DNA of 64,000 bases from Aquitalea aquatica. Its GTDB lineage: Bacteria > Pseudomonadota > Gammaproteobacteria > Burkholderiales > Chromobacteriaceae. The number at the start of each line of letters is the position of its first letter. The first letter of the stretch is position 1. The stretch lies in assembly GCF_013911085.1 (NCBI RefSeq), contig NZ_JACERN010000041.1, positions 1-64,000 of the forward strand, read 5' to 3'. Position numbers and translations under genes: made by a program. Under the pieces are notes generated by a model. The model was not told the origin of the DNA. It made no database searches and saw only the letters and a list, made by a program, of their open reading frames with translations. Positions 45,978 to 55,185 of this stretch are shown one piece after another.

Positions 45978-47204
45978 TCAGGCTGCGATGACGCAGTTGC
46001 GGCCCAATGTCTTGGCCTGGTACAGCGCATTGTCGACTCGCATGATCAGGCTTTCCACGCTTTCCTCGTCCAGATGCTGTGCAACGCCCATGCTGATGGT
46101 GATGGCCGGCAGCTCTGCCGTCTGGCCGCTGGCCACGGTTTCGCGCAGGCATTCAGCCAGATGCAGTGCATTGTGCTGACTGGTTTGCGGCAGCAGGATG
46201 ATGAACTCCTCACCTCCCCAACGGCACACACTGTCGACGGCACGTACCCGCGCTTGCAAGGTATCAGCCAGCCATACCAGCACCTCGTCACCGGTGAAGT
46301 GGCCATACTGGTCGTTGATACGCTTGAAATTGTCAGCATCCAGCAGAATCAGGCTGAAGCCGTTACCAAAGCGCTGCTTTTCCAGAATGGAGCGTTCCAG
46401 CTGCCGTAGCAGGTAGCGGCGGTTCCATAATCCGGTGAGCGGGTCGCGTAGCGCTGCCTGTTCCAGTTCGGCTTTCAGCCTTTGCTGCTCGGTGATGTCG
46501 TGAATCACGCACAGCATCAGCCGCTTGCCTTGTATCACCACAGGACCGGCGTAGGTCTGTACATCGCGCAGGCTGCCATCTGCCAGCCGGTGTATGAAGC
46601 TCAACGGTTTGTGGCCGCCCGGCAGCAGGGATATTTGCTGCATGACCGGCAGGATGGCGCGGCCCTGAGTATTGATCTCCCAAGTGTGCTTGGCGGTGAA
46701 GTCGGTTCGGGAATAGCCATAAAAGCGTATCGCTGCTTCATTCACATTGACAATGCGACCTTCATCTTCCGGGTCGATCAACAGCATGGGGGCGCTATTG
46801 GTTTGCATCAGCAAACGGTGAAAATCGTCTTCCAGTAGCGCGTCGTTGGCTGTGGCTGGGTGGGCGGCCGTCATGGTGCCGGCGGGGGGGCTGGCTTCGA
46901 CCAGGATGGCGTCGGCGTGTTCGGCCATCTCCAGCCAACGCAGATGGCAGCAAAGTGCCTGTTGCTGATCCTGCTGTTGTATGGTCCAGATTTCCACCAC
47001 TTGTTCGCGGGCCAGGATGGCCGGCGTGTAGTCGGCCAGCGCCGGGTGCACGCAGGCTGACAGACTGCCGTGGCGCATGTCGCTAATGCTCCGCCCGGCT
47101 TCCAGTGCCATCGCCGCCGGATTGGCGTGCAGCACTTCCTCGGTTGACGGGCGAATAATCCATACCGGCGTCTTGAGCTTGTCAAGCAATGCAAATGGGT
47201 TCAT
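45978..47204 (-). CDS. Diguanylate cyclase with PAS domains (PAS-PAS-GGDEF)
   Basis: A 408-residue protein without membrane segments. Two PAS-like regions (weak at 5-110; clearer at 125-240 with IVNVNEAAIRFYGYSRTDF and SFIHRLADGSLRDVQTYA) precede a GGDEF domain (DPLTGLWNRRYLLRQL). The active site is RWGGEEF, acceptable for cyclase activity, and an inhibitory I-site RxxD (RAVD) lies five residues before it, so product inhibition is expected. It is transcribed divergently from alkA. Nothing between it and the FKBP gene suggests an operon. Confidence 0.92.
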   Translation of the reverse strand: MNPFALLDKLKTPVWIIRPSTEEVLHANPAAMALEAGRSISDMRHGSLSACVHPALADYTPAILAREQVVEIWTIQQQDQQQALCCHLRWLEMAEHADAILVEASPPAGTMTAAHPATANDALLEDDFHRLLMQTNSAPMLLIDPEDEGRIVNVNEAAIRFYGYSRTDFTAKHTWEINTQGRAILPVMQQISLLPGGHKPLSFIHRLADGSLRDVQTYAGPVVIQGKRLMLCVIHDITEQQRLKAELEQAALRDPLTGLWNRRYLLRQLERSILEKQRFGNGFSLILLDADNFKRINDQYGHFTGDEVLVWLADTLQARVRAVDSVCRWGGEEFIILLPQTSQHNALHLAECLRETVASGQTAELPAITISMGVAQHLDEESVESLIMRVDNALYQAKTLGRNCVIAA

Positions 47205-47414
47205 GGCGGCAAGCAGTTCTAAAGGCCGGGTAGTCAGTTTATGTTTGACATACTAGATGGCCTTTCCTGGCACTTCAACATGACTCCATTCTCCCATGGC
47301 GGCGGCGGAGAGCCGCGTTGATGAATTACAGCGCAATCCGCAGAGTGTGGTCTGGCAGCTTCTGCGCAATAATGCAGGGTTGGCGGCCATTGTGGCCGCA
47401 TGGCTGGAGGCTTT

Positions 47415-48326
47415 ATGCAACAAGTGGTGGCGCAGCATGGTTTTACCTTGCCCTTGCCGGCGGATTATCACGCTGCCACGGTGCTGGCCTATCATGGCCG
47501 CGACCCGGCCGGGCCGGCTGAGCGCTGGCAGGGTCATTCCTTGCAAAAAGGCTTGTTGCTGCATGCTGCCCCGCTATTGCTGCAGCTGGAGTTCGATACC
47601 GGGTGCGTGCATGTCGTTTTCAGCGGATCAGCGCTGCTGGACTGGCCGCTGCTACAGAATGAGGCAGAGCAGGTGGTGCGCCGCATGCTGGGGCTGGATG
47701 GCCAGCGTGAAAACTGGCAGGCGCTGGTGGAGAGCCGGCCCGCCGTGGCGCGGCTGCTGGGGGGCCGGCCGGCCTTGTGGCTGCCGCTGACGGCGGAGCC
47801 GTTCGAAGCCTTGTGCTGGGCCATCATCGGCCAGCAAATCAATCTTTCCTTTGCTACGGCACTGCGGCGCAGCCTGATTCAGCTGGCTGGTGTGCCGATT
47901 GCCGGCAGCACGCTGCTGGCCCATCCCGGCCCGGCCGAGGTGGCGGCGCTGCAGCCGGAGCAGCTCACCAGCCTGCGGTTTTCCCGTTCCAAGGCGGCTT
48001 ATCTGCTGGGCGCGGCGCGTGCCGTGCTGGATGGCAGCCTGCCTCTGGCCGAGCTGGCCGGCCAGAGTGCCAGCGAGGCCGAGCGCCAGTTGCTGGCGCT
48101 GCATGGAGTGGGGCCGTGGACGGCGCGCTATGTCATGCTGCGCGGGCTGGGTTTTGCTGATTGCGCCCCCATCGGTGACAGCGGTCTGGCTACCGCCCTG
48201 CAACGTTTTCATGCCCTGCCACAGCGGCCGGATGCCCGCCAGACCGAGCAGCTGATGCAGGCATTCGCCCCTTGTCGCAGTCTGGCCACCCTGCATTTGT
48301 GGGCCAGCCTGTCGGAGAACACATGA
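47415..48326 (+). CDS. alkA: DNA-3-methyladenine glycosylase II (AlkA)
   Basis: A 303-residue base-excision glycosylase removing alkylated purines. N-terminal AlkA-type domain (LPLPADYHAATVLAYHGRDP) is followed by the HhH-GPD fold: EALCWAIIGQQINLSFA, the hairpin LLALHGVGPWTARYVML, and the catalytic Asp in APIGDSGLATAL. TGGAGG just upstream favours ATG 47415 over ATG 47400. Its stop overlaps the ogt start by four bases, so two alkylation-repair activities are coupled. Confidence 0.92.
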   Translation: MQQVVAQHGFTLPLPADYHAATVLAYHGRDPAGPAERWQGHSLQKGLLLHAAPLLLQLEFDTGCVHVVFSGSALLDWPLLQNEAEQVVRRMLGLDGQRENWQALVESRPAVARLLGGRPALWLPLTAEPFEALCWAIIGQQINLSFATALRRSLIQLAGVPIAGSTLLAHPGPAEVAALQPEQLTSLRFSRSKAAYLLGAARAVLDGSLPLAELAGQSASEAERQLLALHGVGPWTARYVMLRGLGFADCAPIGDSGLATALQRFHALPQRPDARQTEQLMQAFAPCRSLATLHLWASLSENT

Positions 48327-49033
48327 AATATTCCGCTCCCGATCTGTTTAGCGCACCCGTGCCGGAGAGTGTGGCCCAGGCCACCCACCACGCCACCCAC
48401 CACGCCGTACCGTCTGCGCCGCTGTTTGCCCAGGGTGGCTTGTGGAGTGACACACCGCCTGCGGTACTGCCCACCCGCGATGAAGCTGCCAAGCCGGTGT
48501 TGCAGGCTCCGCAGCATGCCGCCTGCCATGGCGTGGTGGCCACCCGCTTTGGCCCGGCCATGGTGTGGCTGGACTTGCAGGGCCGGCTGTTGCGGCTGGA
48601 TTTTCATCTGGAGCAGGAGTTGCAGCGAGCGCAGCTATCGGGCAGCCGGCGCGACGATGCCGCCGTGGCCGAGGTAGCACGCCAGTTGCACGAGTACGAG
48701 CGTGGTGAACGACGCAGTTTTGATATCCCGCTGGCAGCACGCGGCAGCGCCTTCCAGCAACAGGTGTGGGCGGCCTTGTGCTGCATTCCCTATGGCGAAA
48801 CCATGAGTTATGGCGAGCTGGCCCTGGCACTGGGCAAGCCCGGTGCCGCCCGCGCCGTGGGGCGGGCCAATGCCACCAACCCGATTGCGCTGATCGTGCC
48901 TTGTCACCGCGTGCTGGGAGCCGATGGCAGCCTCACCGGCTATGCCGGCGGTTTGCCGCTGAAATCGGCACTGCTGCGCTTCGAACAGGAAAATACCGTG
49001 CCGGGGCTGTTTGGCACGGCCGGCCAGCTGTAA
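48323..49033 (+). CDS. ogt: Methylated-DNA-protein-cysteine S-methyltransferase (Ogt/MGMT)
   Basis: A 236-residue suicide repair protein for O6-methylguanine. The catalytic motif IALIVPCHRVLGADGSLTGYAGGL is intact, as are the preceding FQQQVWAALCCIPYGETMSYGELA and RAVGRANATNP. The N-terminal 70 residues are longer than in Ogt and contain a low-complexity ATHHATHHAVPSAP segment with no recognisable Ada zinc or AraC domain. Start overlaps alkA as ATGA. Together they replace part of the ada regulon, but no Ada regulator is present. Confidence 0.93.
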   Translation: MKYSAPDLFSAPVPESVAQATHHATHHAVPSAPLFAQGGLWSDTPPAVLPTRDEAAKPVLQAPQHAACHGVVATRFGPAMVWLDLQGRLLRLDFHLEQELQRAQLSGSRRDDAAVAEVARQLHEYERGERRSFDIPLAARGSAFQQQVWAALCCIPYGETMSYGELALALGKPGAARAVGRANATNPIALIVPCHRVLGADGSLTGYAGGLPLKSALLRFEQENTVPGLFGTAGQL

Positions 49034-49043
49034 GTACCGGGCA

Positions 49044-50015
49044 CTATCCCAGCCGCTGGCTGGGCCGTGCCAGATAAAACCACTCCTGCCCGCTCTGCGC
49101 GGCCGGGTTGGGAAACACGATGCAGCCATCATCCAGTGCCAGTACCGGGCTGCCATCATGACGCCGGCCGATCAGCTCGCCCTTGCGGATCGGGTCGAAG
49201 CTGGCAAAGGGACGGCTGAAACAGTCGTCGTCATGCAGCTTGTCCACTACCTCGTACAGACTCAGCGTTTCCATGGCCGCCGGCGCTGCCGGTGCAGCTG
49301 CGGCCGCCATGCCCAGATGGTCCAGCGTGTTGCGGATGGCCTGATAGGCTACATCGGGAGCTGCCGGGTCCTGATGCTGGCCGCACTCCAGTGTCACTGC
49401 CCAGCCGCCGTTGGCGCGCATGAATTCGGTAGTGCCCATGCCGTAGCGGGCGTCGGTATTCAGCTGTCGCTGGCGGTTTTCACTGTGGCCGAACAGCGCC
49501 AGCCGCCGTTGCACCCCCAGCGCATAGGTCGATAGCCAGCCATCCACCAGCCGGCCCACGCCCAGCCGTGCGGCCAGTGCTTCTTCCTGTGCGGCATGGG
49601 CAAAGGGTTCCAGGCTGTCCTGATTGTCGCGCGGGCCGATAAAGACAAAGGCTTGGCCGGGCGACTGGAAGGAGTGCAGGTCCAGCAGCACTTCATGGCT
49701 GGCCAGCAGCGGGCACAGCCAGTTGGCGACGTGATCTTCGAAATCCTGCGGTGCGGCCACCGGTGCCAGATTGCGGTTCAGGTTGCGGTCGGCCCCGCGC
49801 TGTCCCAGCTGGTAGGCGAGGGTGTTGACCACCGGCACCAGTGTCAGGCTGCCGCATTGCAGCCGCAGCTGTCCTTGTTCCAGCTCGGCCTGGATGCGCC
49901 GGATGCCGGCACTGCCGCAGGTTTCATTGCCATGCACCGCACCCAGCACAATCAGCTTGGGGCCCTTGTCCGGCGCGGTGTAGTGGATGGAGTGGAAATG
50001 CAGTGGCTGGCTCAT
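49044..50015 (-). CDS. Succinylglutamate desuccinylase/aspartoacylase (AstE/ASPA, M14) family protein
   Basis: A 323-residue zinc carboxypeptidase-fold deacylase. Zinc ligands fit GAVHGNETCGSAG (His and Glu) and LLDLHSF (His); substrate-side TLECGQH and the RNLNRNLAP stretch are also present. A C-terminal beta domain (ASFDPIRKGELIGRRHDG) is typical of the family. MSQPLHFHSIHYTA is chosen as start. No ast operon surrounds it, so assignment to arginine catabolism is not supported and the substrate (N-acyl amino acid or peptide) is open. Confidence 0.85.
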   Translation of the reverse strand: MSQPLHFHSIHYTAPDKGPKLIVLGAVHGNETCGSAGIRRIQAELEQGQLRLQCGSLTLVPVVNTLAYQLGQRGADRNLNRNLAPVAAPQDFEDHVANWLCPLLASHEVLLDLHSFQSPGQAFVFIGPRDNQDSLEPFAHAAQEEALAARLGVGRLVDGWLSTYALGVQRRLALFGHSENRQRQLNTDARYGMGTTEFMRANGGWAVTLECGQHQDPAAPDVAYQAIRNTLDHLGMAAAAAPAAPAAMETLSLYEVVDKLHDDDCFSRPFASFDPIRKGELIGRRHDGSPVLALDDGCIVFPNPAAQSGQEWFYLARPSQRLG

Positions 50016-50083
50016 GGTGGTTTCCGGCAACGGTGATGATGGCGAGTTATTCTGCAGGGCTGGGCTGGGTGTGTCGCAATGCT

Positions 50084-51532
50084 TTACAGCAATGGCCCCA
50101 GCATGGCTACGGTGTTGTTCCACAGCCGGCGCCACAGCGGCCAGGCGGCGACTTCGGCCGGGCTGACCAGGCTGCAATGCGCCAGATAAGCTTGCTGGCG
50201 TGCGCGCAAGCTGGCGGTCAGCTCGCGGCTGTGGCAGAGCAGATTGTTTTCGTAATTCAGCTCGAAGCTGCGGCGGTCCAGATTGGCCGAGCCGATCAGG
50301 CAGATATCCTCGTCCACCGTCATCAGCTTGCTGTGCAGCAGGCCGCCGTGGAATTCGGCAATCACCACGCCGGCATCCAGCAGTTCGGCGTAATAGCTGC
50401 GGCTGGCGGCACTCACTACCAGCGAGTCATTGCGTGCCGGCAGCAGCAGGGTAGTGGCCACGCCGCGCTGGGCGGCGGCGCACAGCGCGCTTTGCAGGGC
50501 TTCATTGGGGACATAGTAGGGCGTGGTGATGGTGAGCTGGCGGCGTGCGCTATACATCAGCGCCACAAACAGTTCCGGCATGGCCGAGTGGCGGGCGGTG
50601 GGCCCGGTGCCGATAGCCTGGGCCAGCAGCGGTGGTTTGTCCGTTGCCAGTGGCGGAGGCGGTGTGGTGGCCAGCAAGGGGCCGAGATCTTCCTGGCAGG
50701 CCAGCATCCAGTCGGTGGCGAACAGCCGCTGGTTCTGCTGCACCACCGGCCCGCGAATGCGGATGACGGCATCCACCCACGGGGCAAAGCGCGGCTTGAT
50801 GCGGAATTCCGGGTCGGCACAGTTCTGGCTGCCGCAGTAGCCGGTGAAGTGGTCGACGACCACGATCTTGCGGTGATCGCGCAGGTCGATACGGCCGCTG
50901 AACGGGCGCAGCAGCGGATTGCCCACCGGCAAGGCAACGGCCAGATGCACGCCGGCGGCTTGCATCTGCTGCCAGAGCGGCGAGTGCAGCAGATCGCGCG
51001 ATCCGACATCGTCCGCCATCGCACGGCAGTGCACGCCACGGGCGGCAGCGCGCATCAGTGCCTGTGCGATCTTGCTGCCGTTGTGGTCGGGTAGCCAGAT
51101 GTAAAACAGCAGATGCACATGCGAACGGGCGGCATCGATGTCCACCACCATGCTGTCGATGACTGCATTGGAATCGGCCAGCAGCTGTGCCTGATTGCCG
51201 CTGCAGGGCGCGAAGCCACTGATGGACTGGCCAACATGAAACAGCTGGGCCTGATCCGCCGGCAGCGGCAGTTCCGGCCATGTTCGCTCCAGCGCCGGCA
51301 GTGGCGGCAGTTGTTGCTGGATACGGGCCAGCTTGGCCATGCGGCGGTGGCCAATGCTGACCTCACCCAGCAGCACATAAGCCGTGATGCCGATAAAGGG
51401 CAGGGTGGCCACCACCACTGTCCAGGCGATGCGGGCGGCCGGGTCGCGGTAAGGGCGCAGCAGAACGCGCAGGATCAGCAGCAATTGCAAGCTGATGTGT
51501 AGCAGCAGGATCAGGGCAGAGGTAGCGCTCAT
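50084..51532 (-). CDS. cls: Cardiolipin synthase (phospholipase D family)
   Basis: A 482-residue membrane enzyme joining two phosphatidylglycerols to cardiolipin. Two N-terminal transmembrane helices (ALILLLHISLQLLLILRVLL; IAWTVVVATLPFIGITAYVLLG) precede two HKD motifs: HRKIVVVDHFTGYCGSQN and HSKLMTVDEDICLIGSANLD, both complete. Residue count matches ClsA. Start at ATG 51532 (MSATSALILLLHIS); ATG 51541 and 51544 are alternatives. Divergent from a Kir channel gene, with 114 bases between starts. Confidence 0.92.
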   Translation of the reverse strand: MSATSALILLLHISLQLLLILRVLLRPYRDPAARIAWTVVVATLPFIGITAYVLLGEVSIGHRRMAKLARIQQQLPPLPALERTWPELPLPADQAQLFHVGQSISGFAPCSGNQAQLLADSNAVIDSMVVDIDAARSHVHLLFYIWLPDHNGSKIAQALMRAAARGVHCRAMADDVGSRDLLHSPLWQQMQAAGVHLAVALPVGNPLLRPFSGRIDLRDHRKIVVVDHFTGYCGSQNCADPEFRIKPRFAPWVDAVIRIRGPVVQQNQRLFATDWMLACQEDLGPLLATTPPPPLATDKPPLLAQAIGTGPTARHSAMPELFVALMYSARRQLTITTPYYVPNEALQSALCAAAQRGVATTLLLPARNDSLVVSAASRSYYAELLDAGVVIAEFHGGLLHSKLMTVDEDICLIGSANLDRRSFELNYENNLLCHSRELTASLRARQQAYLAHCSLVSPAEVAAWPLWRRLWNNTVAMLGPLL

Positions 51533-51646
51533 GGCTGGCATCATGCCAGAGCTGTGGCCGCTGCGTCCAAATACGGCGGCCAGCCGTGCATTGACGCTGG
51601 CTGACGGCCTGCACACAATGGCCGCAACCGGGAAAGAGGCAAATAG

Positions 51647-52555
51647 ATGAAACAGCAGCGCGGCAGGGTAAGGCAGGTGGAGGTAGGCGGGCGCATCATA
51701 CATGTGCACAGATTGCCGCTGCGGCTGGCACACGATATCTATCACGTGAGCATGACCATGAGCTGGCCGCAGTTCTATGTGTGCATTGCCGCCTTGTTCT
51801 TTGTGCTCAACCTGCTGTTTGCCGGGCTGTACCAGCTGGAGGCCGGCAGCATTGCCAACCAGTTTCCGCAGGATTTTCGTGGGGCGTTTTTCTTCAGCGT
51901 GGAAACGCTGGCCACCGTAGGCTATGGCGACATGCACCCGCAAACGGTATACGCCCATGTGGTGAGCATGCTGGAAATCTTCATCGGGATGATGAGCCTG
52001 GCGCTGGTGACCGGGGTGACCTTTGCCCGCTTTTCCTTGCCACGTTCGCGCATCGTGTTTTCCTTCCATCCGGTGATCCGCCCCATGGATGGCCAGCAGG
52101 TACTGATGCTGCGGGCGGCCAATGCGCGGCAGAACGTGATTGTCGATGCCCAGGCTCAGTTGCATCTATTGCTCAACACCGTCAGCAGCGAAGGCACCCG
52201 TCTGCGTCGGCTGCACGACCTGAATCTGCAGCGCCAGCATCATCCCATGTTCGTGTTGAGCTGGACGCTGATGCATGTGATCGACGCGCACAGCCCGCTG
52301 TTTGGCCGTAGTGCCGAGGAGCTGGCGCAATTGCAGGCCGGTTTTATCCTGTCCATCAGCGGTAGTGATGAAATCACCCGTCAGCCCATGGCGTCGCGGC
52401 ATATCTTCCAGCATGGCGACATCCGCTGGAATTACCAGTACCAGGACTTGCTGTATACCGATGAGCATGGCGAAGACCATGTCGATTTCGGTCTGCTGCA
52501 CAATATCTCCCCCATGCCGGACAGTGCACTCGATGGCGAGCAAGCCAGCGGCTGA
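51647..52555 (+). CDS. Inward-rectifier potassium channel (KirBac type)
   Basis: A 302-residue channel. Slide helix region DIYHVSMTMSW, first helix (residues 43-62), pore loop AFFFSVETLATVGYGDMHPQT with the filter TVGYGD at residues 90-95, second helix EIFIGMMSLALVTGVTFARF, and a cytosolic IRK domain (MDGQQVLMLRAANARQNVIVD, EGTRLRRLHDLNL, FVLSWTLMHVIDAHSPL). AAAGAGG upstream supports ATG 51647. Bacterial Kir channels respond to anionic lipids in vitro, which makes the neighbouring cardiolipin synthase interesting. Confidence 0.93.
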   Translation: MKQQRGRVRQVEVGGRIIHVHRLPLRLAHDIYHVSMTMSWPQFYVCIAALFFVLNLLFAGLYQLEAGSIANQFPQDFRGAFFFSVETLATVGYGDMHPQTVYAHVVSMLEIFIGMMSLALVTGVTFARFSLPRSRIVFSFHPVIRPMDGQQVLMLRAANARQNVIVDAQAQLHLLLNTVSSEGTRLRRLHDLNLQRQHHPMFVLSWTLMHVIDAHSPLFGRSAEELAQLQAGFILSISGSDEITRQPMASRHIFQHGDIRWNYQYQDLLYTDEHGEDHVDFGLLHNISPMPDSALDGEQASG

Positions 52556-52682
52556 ACCATCTCCGGCCGCTTTCCCTTACAATAAGCCCGCCTGTCGCTC
52601 AGGCCCTGCCTGCCTCGATGCCGGCAGTCCATAACAGCGGCGGCCCACCGGGCCAGCTGCAGCAAAACATGAAGGAAAAACC

Positions 52683-53606
52683 ATGGCGGGAGCCAGCCTG
52701 CTCACTCTGCTGGATGATATTGCCACCGTGCTGGACGATGTGGCGGCCATGACCAAGGTGGCCGCGCGCAAGACGGCCGGCGTGTTGGGGGATGACCTGG
52801 CGCTGAATGCGCAACAAGTGTCCGGGGTGCGTGCCGAACGCGAATTGCCCGTAGTGTGGGCGGTGGCCAAGGGCTCCTTGCGCAACAAGGCCATTCTGGT
52901 GCCGCTGGCCCTGGCCCTGAGCGCCTTTGCCCCCTGGGCGGTGATGCCGCTGCTGATGCTGGGTGGGGTGTATCTCTGCCTGGAGGGGATGGAAAAACTG
53001 GCCCATCCCTTATTGCATGACAAGGCTGACGATGCCGCACACGAGGCCGAACTAGAGGCCATGCTGGCCGACCCGGCCATCGACCCGCTGCAGGTCGAGG
53101 CGGACAAGGTGCAGGGAGCCATCCGTACCGACTTTGTGCTGTCCGCCGAAATCATCGCCATCACGCTGGGTACGGTGGCCAGTGCGGCATTCACCTCGCA
53201 ACTGGTGGTGCTGGTGGGCGTGGCGCTGATCATGACCGTGGGGGTATACGGTTTTGTCGGCCTGCTGGTAAAACTGGATGATATCGGCCTTTACCTGCTG
53301 CAACAGGGCGGGCCGCTGCGCAGCCTGATCGGCCGTATCCTGATTCATGGCATGCCCTGGCTGATGAAGGCGCTGGCTGTGATTGGTACCGTGGCCATGT
53401 TCATGGTGGGCGGCGGCATCATCAGCCATGGCTGGCCGCTGCTGCACCATGCCATCGAAGGGGTGGTGCACCCGCTGTCGCATCTGCCCAGCATCGGTGC
53501 GCTGGCTCGCCTGTTGTTACCAGCCATTCTCGATGTGCTGGTAGGCATGGTGGCAGGCACCCTGGCGCTGGGTCTGCTACTGGGCTGGCAGCGACTGCGG
53601 CGCTAG
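52683..53606 (+). CDS. DUF808 (YedI-like) membrane protein
   Basis: A 307-residue inner-membrane protein of unknown function. The family start [21 protein letters not shown] and [21 protein letters not shown] are characteristic, and about six hydrophobic helices follow. AAGGAAAAACC precedes the ATG. It is 127 bases after the Kir gene on the same strand, possibly in the same transcript. No catalytic motif is visible. Confidence 0.88.
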   Translation: MAGASLLTLLDDIATVLDDVAAMTKVAARKTAGVLGDDLALNAQQVSGVRAERELPVVWAVAKGSLRNKAILVPLALALSAFAPWAVMPLLMLGGVYLCLEGMEKLAHPLLHDKADDAAHEAELEAMLADPAIDPLQVEADKVQGAIRTDFVLSAEIIAITLGTVASAAFTSQLVVLVGVALIMTVGVYGFVGLLVKLDDIGLYLLQQGGPLRSLIGRILIHGMPWLMKALAVIGTVAMFMVGGGIISHGWPLLHHAIEGVVHPLSHLPSIGALARLLLPAILDVLVGMVAGTLALGLLLGWQRLRR

Positions 53607-53638
53607 AGCCGGCGCTATCTACTTCGTGCTGGCAGGCT

Positions 53639-54112
53639 TTAATTCCGCTCCTGCTGTAGGGGCAGTTTGCTGCTGTGTTTTATCGCATCCAGGATGATGG
53701 TGGATTTCACGCTGCGCACCAGCGATAGCTGCATCAGCCGGTTCATCACGAAGCGCGACAGCGAGGGCAGGTCTGCCACCACGATGCGCAGCAGGTAGTC
53801 GGCCTCGCCAGCGGTGGCATAGCATTCCAGCACCTCGGGCAGGGCATCGATGGCCTGGGCGAATTCGCGCAGCGAGCTTTCACTGTGGCGCTCCAGGCTG
53901 ACATGGGCGAAGGCCATCACCGACAGGCCGATTTTCTCTGGCAGGATGCTCACCTGATACCCCTGTACCACGCCGTGTTCTTCCATGCGCTGGATGCGGC
54001 GGCCTATCTGCGAGGCGGACAGGGCAATCTGCTGCGCCAGCTTCTGGTGGGTGCTGCGGGCATCCTGCTGCAGGGCCTGCAAAATCTGCCAATCAAAGCG
54101 ATCCAGTTCCAT
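53639..54112 (-). CDS. Lrp/AsnC family transcriptional regulator
   Basis: A 157-residue regulator with N-terminal HTH (LDRFDWQILQALQQDARSTHQKLAQQIALSASQIGRRIQRMEE in pieces of the AsnC type) and a C-terminal RAM ligand-binding domain (VLECYATAGEADYLLRIVV, DLPSLSRFVMNRLMQLSLVRS). ATG 54112 is the only sensible start. Divergent from phhA by 138 bases, so it is the likely local regulator of phenylalanine/tyrosine catabolism, with an aromatic amino acid as the plausible ligand (inference). Confidence 0.9.
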   Translation of the reverse strand: MELDRFDWQILQALQQDARSTHQKLAQQIALSASQIGRRIQRMEEHGVVQGYQVSILPEKIGLSVMAFAHVSLERHSESSLREFAQAIDALPEVLECYATAGEADYLLRIVVADLPSLSRFVMNRLMQLSLVRSVKSTIILDAIKHSSKLPLQQERN

Positions 54113-54158
54113 TGGTGCAGATTCTCCGCGTAATTTGGCTGCTTGATGCGGCAAGTAT

Positions 54159-54171
54159 GCAAATATTTTGC
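54159..54171. promoter_or_regulatory. AT-rich dyad in the lrp-phhA divergent promoter
   Basis: GCAAA-TAT-TTTGC, flanked by outer GCAAG (54151-54155) and CTTGC (54185-54189). The symmetric AT-centred pattern resembles Lrp-family sites. Candidate operator only. Confidence 0.4.
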
Positions 54172-54250
54172 TGACAAGGCAAAACTTGCGGACCCGCCGC
54201 ACGCTGTCGCCTCTACACTGAAAGCATCCCCACCCGCCGGATTTGCCGCC

Positions 54251-55144
54251 ATGAACGACCGCAGCGATTTTGTCGTCCCCGATATCACCACCCGCAAAAA
54301 CCAGGGACTGCGCCACGATCCTGTCGACTACACCCTGCCGCAGCCGCTGGAGCGCTATACCGCCGAAGACCACGCCACCTGGGCCACGCTGTACCGCCGC
54401 CAGTGTGCCATGTTGCCAGGGCGCGCCTGTGACGAGTTCATGCAGGGCCTGCAACAGCTGGAAGTGGATGCCGACCGCGTGCCGGACTTTGCCCGGCTGA
54501 ATGAAAAGCTGCTGGCTGCCACTGGCTGGCGCATGGTAGCCGTGCCGGGCCTGATTCCGGATGATGTATTTTTCGAGCACCTGGCCAATCGCCGTTTCCC
54601 GGTAACCTGGTGGCTGCGCGAACCGCATCAGCTGGATTACCTGCAAGAGCCGGATGTGTTTCATGACCTGTTCGGCCATGTGCCGCTGTTGATCAACCCG
54701 GTGTTTGCCGACTACCTGCAGGCGTATGGCCAGGGTGGCATGAAGGCAAAGAACCTGGGTTTTCTGCCGGTACTGGCGCGCTTGTACTGGTACACCGTGG
54801 AGTTTGGCCTGATCAATACGCCGCAAGGCATGCGCATTTACGGTGCGGGTATTCTGTCCAGCAAAACCGAGTCGCTGTACTGTCTGGAAAGTGCCAGCCC
54901 CAACCGTATCGGTTTCGATTTACAGCGGCTGATGCGTACGCGCTATCGCATCGATACTTTCCAGAAAACCTACTTTGTGATCGACAGCTTTCAGCAGCTG
55001 TTTGAGGCTACCGCTGTCGATTTCGCGCCGATCTACCAAGCCCTGCAGGCTTTGCCCACGCTGGGAGCAGGTGATGTGGATGCTGCCGACAAGGTGTTTC
55101 ACATCGGCAACCGGGAGGGCTGGGCGGATAGCGACGATCTCTGA
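54251..55144 (+). CDS. phhA: Phenylalanine 4-monooxygenase (phenylalanine hydroxylase)
   Basis: A 297-residue pterin-dependent non-heme iron enzyme converting phenylalanine to tyrosine. Iron ligands His138 and His143 lie in VFHDLFGHVPLL and Glu184 in YWYTVEFGL, the same numbering as the Chromobacterium violaceum enzyme of 297 residues. Start MNDRSDFVVPDITTRKN matches that protein; the frame opens earlier at 54143 without conservation. No phhB (pterin carbinolamine dehydratase) lies beside it. Divergent Lrp gene probably regulates it. Confidence 0.96.
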   Translation: MNDRSDFVVPDITTRKNQGLRHDPVDYTLPQPLERYTAEDHATWATLYRRQCAMLPGRACDEFMQGLQQLEVDADRVPDFARLNEKLLAATGWRMVAVPGLIPDDVFFEHLANRRFPVTWWLREPHQLDYLQEPDVFHDLFGHVPLLINPVFADYLQAYGQGGMKAKNLGFLPVLARLYWYTVEFGLINTPQGMRIYGAGILSSKTESLYCLESASPNRIGFDLQRLMRTRYRIDTFQKTYFVIDSFQQLFEATAVDFAPIYQALQALPTLGAGDVDAADKVFHIGNREGWADSDDL

Positions 55145-55185
55145 GAAGCTGCCCACGATCTGAGCGCCAGGCGTCGCATTACGCA

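Noticed and set aside
47239-47319. 26-codon frame MFDILDGLSWHFN... between the diguanylate cyclase and alkA
   Set aside because: No ribosome site and no conserved feature; too short to support.
47296-47790. Frame beginning MAAAESRVDELQRNPQ upstream of and overlapping alkA
   Set aside because: It loses coding character once it enters alkA and has no homologous look; alkA is certain.
48323-48560. N-terminal extension of Ogt as an Ada zinc-cysteine domain
   Set aside because: The required four-cysteine pattern is missing; the stretch is low-complexity and His/Ala/Pro rich.
49044-50015. Assignment of the deacylase to astE of the arginine succinyltransferase pathway
   Set aside because: None of astA, astB, astC or astD is nearby; the family also contains other deacylases, so the symbol is withheld.
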